From the NCBI GenBank assembly GCA_029567705.1, contig JAKPXC010000009.1, forward strand, positions 1 through 37,122: a stretch of DNA of 37,122 nt, in the 5' to 3' direction. The notes under the pieces were generated by a model. That model had not been told where the DNA came from. It saw only the letters and a list, made by a program, of their open reading frames with translations, and ran no database searches. Position 1 is the first letter of the stretch; each line of letters starts with the position of its first letter. The stretch is from Candidatus Cloacimonadota bacterium. GTDB taxonomy: Bacteria > Cloacimonadota > Cloacimonadia > Cloacimonadales > Cloacimonadaceae. Below are positions 9,095 to 16,360 of the stretch, piece after piece. The position numbers were made by a program, and so were the translations under genes.

Positions 9095-10209
9095 TGTTTG
9101 ATTGAGCAGAGCCCAAATGCCAGCATCCAGCCCATATCTTCTCCGTGAAAGTACATTCGTTCTGCTGCAACTTCAATTCCCAACCTTCTGATCAGGTGAA
9201 TTCTTAGACCCGCATCTGCCCGCATGGGAAATTCGAGGAACCCTATAGCTAACAAACTGCCCGAAGCAAATGACCATCCAGGACCTGCGTATCCTCTAAT
9301 GAAGGGCTCAAATCTACCTAAACGCAAGCAGATCTGGGGGCCAATGAAGAAACTTTGTCCAAACAACGCACTGGAATGTTTATCCTCCTCATCATTACTC
9401 TCTCCACCTGCGATTACTCCCAAACCCCAATCGTAAGACCAGCCAATGTTCTTGTAGTAGTACTTATGCTCCCAGGCGAGCTTTATATCCGATATATTGC
9501 AGTCCCATTTCTCTCTAGCACCATAACTCAATCTGAAATTCCTTTCCTTCCGGTCTGCCTGAGGTAAATCCAGCATGGGAATCTCCACCAGCGTTGAATC
9601 ATGGTCACGTCCTCCATAGAGATTGTAGTTCATGCCAAACATCACTTTCTGCTGGTATTTATCCACTCCATAACTTCTGGAGAAAGGCATTAGATCAATA
9701 TTTGCACAGAGATCAAAACTGATTCTGGAGCCTGTGGCAGGATAACGCATCCCGAGGTGCAAGCCAGGAACCACAGAAGCAAGATCATCCTTCTCACCTT
9801 TATAATCCGGATCTCTGTAACATGAGGCAAGGTTTATTGCCAGAGTGGGGCCGCCATATATATCAAGCTGTTGATTTCGGAACGAGGGGTGAAGCATGAT
9901 ATCCAGATATTTGCCTTTGGATTCTGCATCTGAATTTTCTTCGATGAAGTCCCGATGATTGTAAAGTAGCTTGGCTCCCCAACTGAAGTATGGCTTCTCC
10001 TGTTTCTGGACTGCCAGACCAATAAATCCTCGGGTGAGCCAATTTGTCAGATGCACATGATAATTCGGGTGCGGTGTTTCCCAAACACCAACAAAAATAT
10101 CGTTATTGGAAAACAAACCAGTTTCCAGATTCACCTCGAGGGCAAAGACCAAACCTGGCACTATGCAAAGGATTGCCAAAAGACTCATTATCAATATCTT
10201 ATAACTCAT
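9091..10209 (-). CDS. exported outer-membrane/beta-barrel-like hypothetical protein
   Basis: Start refined to internal ATG at 10209 behind AGGAG; signal peptide MSYKILIMSLLAILCIVPGLVFA; alternating hydrophobic/aromatic pattern. Confidence 0.75.
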   Translation of the reverse strand: MSYKILIMSLLAILCIVPGLVFALEVNLETGLFSNNDIFVGVWETPHPNYHVHLTNWLTRGFIGLAVQKQEKPYFSWGAKLLYNHRDFIEENSDAESKGKYLDIMLHPSFRNQQLDIYGGPTLAINLASCYRDPDYKGEKDDLASVVPGLHLGMRYPATGSRISFDLCANIDLMPFSRSYGVDKYQQKVMFGMNYNLYGGRDHDSTLVEIPMLDLPQADRKERNFRLSYGAREKWDCNISDIKLAWEHKYYYKNIGWSYDWGLGVIAGGESNDEEDKHSSALFGQSFFIGPQICLRLGRFEPFIRGYAGPGWSFASGSLLAIGFLEFPMRADAGLRIHLIRRLGIEVAAERMYFHGEDMGWMLAFGLCSIKH

Positions 10210-10399
10210 CGATCCACTCCTGTAATATGCTTTCAAAAAAATAGTGCAATATTTGTTCCATAATCGTCTGGCGAAGAGAGATAAGGTTTACTACGGATGG
10301 GCACCAATACGAGTTTGATTATCCATTGTGCGTTGATTTTACTTGTTTGAGAGATAGCCCGGATATGCATTAATACATTTCTGGATTCCGGGCAATTCT

Positions 10400-10432
10400 A
10401 CCTCAAAGCCTCTCTCAGTTCGGCTTTGAGGT
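10400..10432. repeat. hairpin ACCTCAAAGCC/GGCTTTGAGGT
   Basis: 11-bp perfect inverted repeat, 11-nt loop, in intergenic region. Confidence 0.75.
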
Positions 10433-11027
10433 GTATTGACAGGCCAAAAGGGCGTAGCAGCACAGTTCATACTTGTTACTTGGACAGAAGGTGTTGGATA
10501 GGAGGGATGGCGTCCACTGGCAGGTAGATGGCTATTCTGTATCACTCTTCTCTATTACTTCTTGTGATATAGTCTTTTACAGATGGACTATATGGACGAA
10601 ATGGACATAAACCATAGCCCCAGTAATGGACTCTCTTGTACTTCTTTACTCTGTATTGTTTTCTACTTGTTCTTGCCTTTGCGGGTGTAGTTTCCTGATG
10701 AGATTCCCCATAATGCTGAGCTAAGTATACCTCAGGCCTGCTTCCTGGCCCAAAAGGCCTGTAGCAAGCTGAATCGCTTCCTCCCTTGGTTTTCTGTCGC
10801 ATCACGCTTATATTGTTACTGAAGATACTACCTTCCGCAACTACAGCTATGATTCCATGCCTGTCAAGGTTTTTAGCTTCTCTGGCTGCCTTCTGTCTCG
10901 CCAGCGGGAAACTCTCTGAGTGACATTCTTTGAGCAGGGATGGTGGGAAATGTTTAGTTGACAGGATTGACCTAGTTTTATCAAGATGAACCCATAACAA
11001 ATATGTATATGTAACGAGGAACAAGCA

Positions 11028-13496
11028 ATGGCAAAATACGTGATAATCGGTGGAGTGGCAGGTGGTGCCACCACGGCAGCCAGACTGCGCAGATTGGATG
11101 AAAGTGCTGAGATCATTATGTTTGAGAGAGGCAGCTACATATCCTATGCAAATTGTGGCTTGCCCTATTATATTGGGGGAGTGATTGCAGAGCGTGATCG
11201 CCTTTTTGTGCAAACTCCGGAGAGCTTCAAAGCCCGGCTCAATGTGGATATCCGCATCGATAGTGAAGTGATCGTTATCGATCGCAAGGCAAAATCCGTA
11301 ACGATCCGAAACACAAAAACTGCAGAGGAATACACCGAAAGCTACGATAAACTGATGCTCTCTCCTGGAGCTGAACCTCTCCGTCCGGGGATTCCGGGTA
11401 TTGCAGATGAACGAATCTTCACGCTTCGCAGCGTTCCCGATACTGATAGAATCAAGGAATACATCAAGAATCATGAAGTTAAGCGAGCCGTGATCGTCGG
11501 CGCCGGGTTCATCGGCCTGGAGATGGCGGAAAACCTGCATCACCTGGGCATCTTCGTTACCATCGTAGAGATGGCGGAACAGGTGATGACGCCTCTGGAT
11601 TATGAGATGGCCGCTGAAGTGCATCAGCACCTCAAGACCAAGAAGGTGGAGTTCTACCTCAAAGATGCCGTGAATGCTTTTGTTCAGGAATCGGATGGGT
11701 TGCATGTGCGTCTCAAGAGCGGAAAATCTCTGCAGACCGATATGGTGGTGCTCTCTATTGGGGTGCGTCCGGACAGCCATCTGGCAGAAGCTGCCGGGCT
11801 GGAACTGGGCGTCAATAAAGGCATTGTGGTCAATGAATACATGCAGACCACAGATCCGGATATCTATGCGGTGGGCGATGCAGTGGTCTTTCCCAGCCCA
11901 ATCACAGGAAAGCCTTTCCTCACCTATCTGGCCGGTCCGGCCAATAAACAAGGCCGCATTGCTGCAGATAACATGGTCTTGGGTAATAGACGCAAGTACA
12001 TCGGCTCAATCTCGACCGCTATTGCCAAAGTCTTTGATCTCACCGTGGCTGCCACGGGAGTCTCTGAAAAAGTACTGAAACACGAAGGAATTCCCTATAT
12101 CTCTTCTATCATCCATTCCTCTTCCCATGCAGGATATTACCCCGATGCCCTGCCCATGACCGTCAAGATCGTCTTTGATCCCACCGATGGCAGGCTCTTG
12201 GGCTCCCAGATTGTGGGCTTTGACGGTGTGGATAAACGTATAGACATGATGGCGCATATCCTCAAGCATAAAGAGACCATCTACGATCTGGAAGAGATTG
12301 AGCATGCTTACGCACCGCCCTTCTCCTCCGCCAAGGATCCGGTCAATGTGGCAGGCTTGGTTGCGGATAACATCCTTAACGGCCTGGTCAAGATCATACA
12401 TTGGGACGAACTGCGCAATCTGGATTACTCAAACACTGTTCTGATCGACGTCCGTACCCCGGATGAGCACAAACTTGGCAGTATCGACCGGGCTATCAAC
12501 ATCAATGTCGATACCATGCGCAATAGGCTGGATGAGATCCCCAAGGGGCAGAAGATTGTGGTCTTCTGCGGAACCGGACACCGTTCCTATTTTGCTTCCC
12601 GTATACTGGCGCAGAGTGGGTTCTCCGAGGTCTACAACCTCTCCGGCGGTTATCTCACCTATGAACATGCCACTCAGAAGCAATCCAATGAGGATATCTT
12701 CTCTAAGGATGTGATAGGGAAAGACGATCATATTTACCAGAGTGATCCGGAGCAAAGCAGTGCTCCCAGCGGGAAAATCTTTGAAGCAGATGCCTGTGGT
12801 TTGCAGTGTCCTGGCCCCATTATGCGTCTGAAGCAGGAGATTGATCGGTTGGCGGGAGGTGATCAGCTCAAGATCTCTGCCACAGACCAAGGCTTTGCCA
12901 AAGACGTTCCTGCTTGGTGCAAGATGACAGGTAATACCCTGATCGGCATACAGACAGAAGGACGCAAGATCATCGCTACCGTCCAGAAAGGCGGCGCGGT
13001 GGAACAAAGCAGTGGCGGCAGTGGCGGTAAAAACAAGACCATCGTTGTCTTCAGTGATGATATGGATAGAGCTCTGGCTTCCTTCGTGATCGCCAATGGT
13101 GCGGCTACCACCGGCAAGAAAGTCACGATGTTCTTCACCTTCTGGGGACTCAACATTATCAAACGCACCAATAAACCCCAGGTCGAGAAGGACTTCATGG
13201 GCAAGATGTTTGGCATGATGATGCCTTCCAGTTCCAAGGGACTGGCACTTTCCAAGATAAACTTTGCCGGGATCGGCCCCATGCTGATGCGTAAGCGGAT
13301 GAAGGATAAGAATGTGGATTCGCTGGAGATGATGATCATGCAGGCCAAACACGCCGGAGTCGAGATGATCGCTTGCCAGATGTCCATGGATATCATGGGA
13401 GTGATGGCCGAAGAACTGATCGACGGGGTCACCATCGGTGGAGTTGCCACCTATCTCTCCGAGGCGGAACAGGCAAACCTGAATCTGTTTATCTAG
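11028..13496 (+). CDS. FAD-dependent CoA-disulfide reductase-like protein fused to rhodanese, TusA-like and DsrE-like domains
   Basis: YVIIGGVAGGATTAARLRR FAD motif, SYANCGLPYYIGG redox Cys, CGTGHRS rhodanese loop, CGLQCPGP TusA motif, C-terminal DsrE/F-like domain. Confidence 0.95.
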   Translation: MAKYVIIGGVAGGATTAARLRRLDESAEIIMFERGSYISYANCGLPYYIGGVIAERDRLFVQTPESFKARLNVDIRIDSEVIVIDRKAKSVTIRNTKTAEEYTESYDKLMLSPGAEPLRPGIPGIADERIFTLRSVPDTDRIKEYIKNHEVKRAVIVGAGFIGLEMAENLHHLGIFVTIVEMAEQVMTPLDYEMAAEVHQHLKTKKVEFYLKDAVNAFVQESDGLHVRLKSGKSLQTDMVVLSIGVRPDSHLAEAAGLELGVNKGIVVNEYMQTTDPDIYAVGDAVVFPSPITGKPFLTYLAGPANKQGRIAADNMVLGNRRKYIGSISTAIAKVFDLTVAATGVSEKVLKHEGIPYISSIIHSSSHAGYYPDALPMTVKIVFDPTDGRLLGSQIVGFDGVDKRIDMMAHILKHKETIYDLEEIEHAYAPPFSSAKDPVNVAGLVADNILNGLVKIIHWDELRNLDYSNTVLIDVRTPDEHKLGSIDRAININVDTMRNRLDEIPKGQKIVVFCGTGHRSYFASRILAQSGFSEVYNLSGGYLTYEHATQKQSNEDIFSKDVIGKDDHIYQSDPEQSSAPSGKIFEADACGLQCPGPIMRLKQEIDRLAGGDQLKISATDQGFAKDVPAWCKMTGNTLIGIQTEGRKIIATVQKGGAVEQSSGGSGGKNKTIVVFSDDMDRALASFVIANGAATTGKKVTMFFTFWGLNIIKRTNKPQVEKDFMGKMFGMMMPSSSKGLALSKINFAGIGPMLMRKRMKDKNVDSLEMMIMQAKHAGVEMIACQMSMDIMGVMAEELIDGVTIGGVATYLSEAEQANLNLFI

Positions 13497-13519
13497 ACAT
13501 ACACAAGTTACCACAGATG

Positions 13520-13547
13520 ATCCCGGTTGCTAATCTGTAGCCGGGAT
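13520..13547 (+). terminator. putative intrinsic terminator after 11028-13496
   Basis: ATCCCGG...CCGGGAT stem followed by TATTATAT. Confidence 0.5.
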
Positions 13548-13664
13548 TATTATATCTTCAGGCAGAGAATGAACAAAAGTGCATCTATACCCGTTCATTT
13601 CTCTTGACTTTAGTTCACTATTGCTTTAGCTTGTATAGCAAACAATCCCTCGGGAGATTAATTT

Positions 13665-15614
13665 ATGAGCTTGGTTCTAACAGAACGGCAACGTAGAGAG
13701 TTTCAAGAGCTTTTGGATCACAAAGCAGGTCTCAGCCCTGAAGAAGTGTCTCGTCGACTAACGGAGTTCGAAACTCTGGTGGAATCCGGCAAGATTAGTC
13801 TCCGGGATGAGATTTTCTCTAAGCTCAAGATGGAAAAAGCCCGGCTTCTGGCCATGGCTGGTGATTTTAAAACCTCTCTGCAAGCATTACAGGAAGTGCA
13901 TAAAGCCTGTAAGATTCAAGATAATCGTGCCTTAGACCTAAGATGCAGAAACAATATCGCCTTGGTTAAACAGAATATGGGAGAGCTCTTTGAAGCCATA
14001 GACATCTGGGAGAAGCTACTTAAGGAAAACCTTGATATCGAATCCAGAGTGATATATACAAACAATCTGGGAGTTGCTTACAACCGGGCATTGAAACCCA
14101 AGCAAGCCATAGACGCCTATTTCTCTGCTTTGGAATTGTTGGATACAGACGAAGTGAGCAACAGCGTGGCCGATATCTACAATAACCTGGGGAACATACA
14201 TCGAAGTTCAGGAAGCCATGAAAAAGCCCTGGAGTATTTCTTCGTAGCCCTAAAGATGTATCAGAAGCTGAAAGATAAGGAACGCATGGCTATGGTGTAC
14301 AACAATCTCTTAGCAACTTACAATGAGATGCAGGATTTGGTAAACGCCGAGAAATACAGTAGCCTTGCCTTGGACTATTATAAGCGCTATATGCCAGAGC
14401 ATACAATGTCTATAGTTTTGAACAACTGTGCTGCCTTAAGAACCATTCAGGAACGTTACTCTGAGGCCGATAAACTCTATCTGGAGTCTTTGGATATAGC
14501 TGAACGCTATAACGACGAGAGTATGCAGACCAAGATTCTGAATAATATGGCTTTGATAGCCTTGGAAGATAATAATGCAGACCTGGCGATTGAGTATGCC
14601 CAAAAATCTCAGACTATATCCCACCGTCTGCAAGACACTATTTCGGAAAGGTTTGCTTATTCCTGTCTCAAGGATGCCTGGCAGATGAAAATGGATTTCA
14701 CCCAGGCATATTTGGCTCAGAGTATCGAATTGGTTTTAGTGAGAAGAATAAACCAAAACAATACTCCCCTGGATATTGCTCAAGCTGAAGCCCGCTTCCT
14801 GCAAAAGCAATTGGAAGCTCAATTGGAAGTCTATCGCAAACAGAATGAAGCTCTTGAACTCAGCAACCAGATAATCATGGAAAAGACTACTCAAATGGAG
14901 ACTCAGAACAACCTTCTAATGTCTACCAATCAGCTTCTGAACAGGATTATCTCTATCATTACCCACGATGTGAGGGGTCCGGTGGCTACCCTCTCACAGA
15001 TTACCGGGCTCTTGAGCACCGGCTGTCTGCAAGACAAACAGGAAGAAACCCTGAAGCAGTTGCATCTCTCAGCCAAAAGAACCGAAGGCTTGATCGATGA
15101 TCTGCTCTATCTGGCCAGCCGTTACAAATCCGGACTGGATGAAGAACCGGAGGAGCTGGATCTCTGTGAGACTCTTCAGGATGGGGTGAAACTGGCGGAA
15201 ACTGTGGCCACTCAAAAAGGCATCAAGATCAGATTTTCCAGCAACTGCAAATCTATGAAGGTCTTTATTGCCAGAGAACGCCTTCGCCTCATCGTCAGGA
15301 ATCTGATCTCCAATGCCATCAAGTTCTCCAATCCAGGCTGCACTATAGATGTAGAGGTTATTTCTGATGATACAAACCTGAAACTGATCGTGAAAGATCA
15401 GGGCATAGGCATGACCGAGAAGCAAGTGCAAAAGATTCTGGCCGGAGCAGTCTTTACAGAACTGGGCACACAACAGGAGAAAGGCTTTGGCATGGGTCTG
15501 GTCTTTGTGCTGGAGGCCATCCTGCACACAGGCGGTACACTAGAGATCGAAAGCAAACCGGGAGAAGGCTCTACTTTTATAATCACATATCGCCTGGATG
15601 ATCTGAGGCCATAA
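13665..15614 (+). CDS. soluble TPR-containing sensor histidine kinase
   Basis: Multiple TPRs, coiled coil, H-box IITHDVRGPVATL, N-box NLISNAIKFS, G-boxes DQGIGM and GFGMGLVF; no TM segment seen. Confidence 0.92.
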   Translation: MSLVLTERQRREFQELLDHKAGLSPEEVSRRLTEFETLVESGKISLRDEIFSKLKMEKARLLAMAGDFKTSLQALQEVHKACKIQDNRALDLRCRNNIALVKQNMGELFEAIDIWEKLLKENLDIESRVIYTNNLGVAYNRALKPKQAIDAYFSALELLDTDEVSNSVADIYNNLGNIHRSSGSHEKALEYFFVALKMYQKLKDKERMAMVYNNLLATYNEMQDLVNAEKYSSLALDYYKRYMPEHTMSIVLNNCAALRTIQERYSEADKLYLESLDIAERYNDESMQTKILNNMALIALEDNNADLAIEYAQKSQTISHRLQDTISERFAYSCLKDAWQMKMDFTQAYLAQSIELVLVRRINQNNTPLDIAQAEARFLQKQLEAQLEVYRKQNEALELSNQIIMEKTTQMETQNNLLMSTNQLLNRIISIITHDVRGPVATLSQITGLLSTGCLQDKQEETLKQLHLSAKRTEGLIDDLLYLASRYKSGLDEEPEELDLCETLQDGVKLAETVATQKGIKIRFSSNCKSMKVFIARERLRLIVRNLISNAIKFSNPGCTIDVEVISDDTNLKLIVKDQGIGMTEKQVQKILAGAVFTELGTQQEKGFGMGLVFVLEAILHTGGTLEIESKPGEGSTFIITYRLDDLRP

Positions 15615-15678
15615 ACAACAATTCGACCTTCTGTGACCTCCTCCTAATGGGTTGCCGAGTCTTCGCCGACTCTTGGCC

Positions 15679-15724
15679 GACTCTTCCCGAGCAAAGTGTT
15701 CGGGAAGAGTCCTGCAAGACACGG
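15679..15724. repeat. palindromic dispersed repeat, copy 2 (loop inverted relative to flanks vs copy 1)
   Basis: Arms 15679-15690/15700-15711 identical to copy 1; CTGCAAGACACGG flank is on the right here and on the left (as its reverse complement) at 1885-1897. Confidence 0.9.
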
Positions 15725-15907
15725 TGAAGAGACCGGGAGAAAGGGGGGAGCGAGGGGAAGTGGTGTTGTGGATTATCAGAAAGTTCTTGTGAACTTGACC
15801 AGAAATCTGAAAAACCCCGCAGAGCGGGGTGAAGTAATCCAGCCCATAGTGCAGGCGAAGCCTGAACTATGGGTAAATCCCAAATATGCGGCCTGTTGTC
15901 TCTCTTA

Positions 15908-15956
15908 AGCTAATCCCCCAGCCGGTGCGCCAAGCGCACCGGCTGGGGGATTAGCT
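15908..15956. repeat. 23-bp perfect hairpin AGCTAATCCCCCAGCCGGTGCGC-CAA-GCGCACCGGCTGGGGGATTAGCT
   Basis: Perfect inverted repeat with 3-nt loop. Confidence 0.9.
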
Positions 15957-16172
15957 ATTGTTTATTGTTTGTTAGTTCGTATCTCCTACCCATGGTTCGC
16001 TCCGCTCAACATGGGCTATGGTATTTCACCCGGCAAAGCCGGGTTCCGGCTGGTGATGTGATGGGATGGGGTGGTGTTGTTGTGTCTTGATGGTGTGTGT
16101 TGTTGTGTCTTGATGGGGTGGTGTGGTGATGGTCTTTTTATGGCACAAGTTCGAACAGAGTAGGTATCATGT

Positions 16173-16277
16173 CGTCATCCCAGCGAAGGCTGGGAACCAG
16201 ACAGTAGCAAGTTTGATTTATAGTTTTGTTATCAGCTGCTTAACAAAGACTGGATCCCAGCCTTCGCTGGGATGACG
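16173..16277. repeat. inverted repeat pair CGTCATCCCAGCGAAGGCTGGGAACCAG / CTGGATCCCAGCCTTCGCTGGGATGACG
   Basis: 28-bp arms (16173-16200, 16250-16277) with one mismatch, 49-bp spacer. Confidence 0.9.
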
Positions 16278-16312
16278 GTGTTGTCCTTAGGCAGTTTGAA
16301 CATGAGCTAAAG

Positions 16313-16340
16313 AATAGGGTGATCCGAGGATCACCCTATT
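16313..16340 (-). terminator. putative terminator downstream of 16361-19171
   Basis: AATAGGGTGATCC-GA-GGATCACCCTATT perfect 13-bp stem just after the stop codon on the minus strand. Confidence 0.6.
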
Positions 16341-16360
16341 ACTATCTTGTTTAGGGATAT

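Noticed and set aside
10542-11951. 469-aa minus-strand ORF
   Set aside because: Most of it is antisense to the CoADR fusion; the rest runs through repeat-like intergenic DNA.
12429-13514. 361-aa minus-strand ORF
   Set aside because: Antisense to the rhodanese/TusA/DsrE part of the fusion; His-rich low-complexity translation.
13600-13645. Possible promoter (TTGACT...TATAGC) upstream of the histidine kinase
   Set aside because: Hexamer spacing is wrong (~24 nt).
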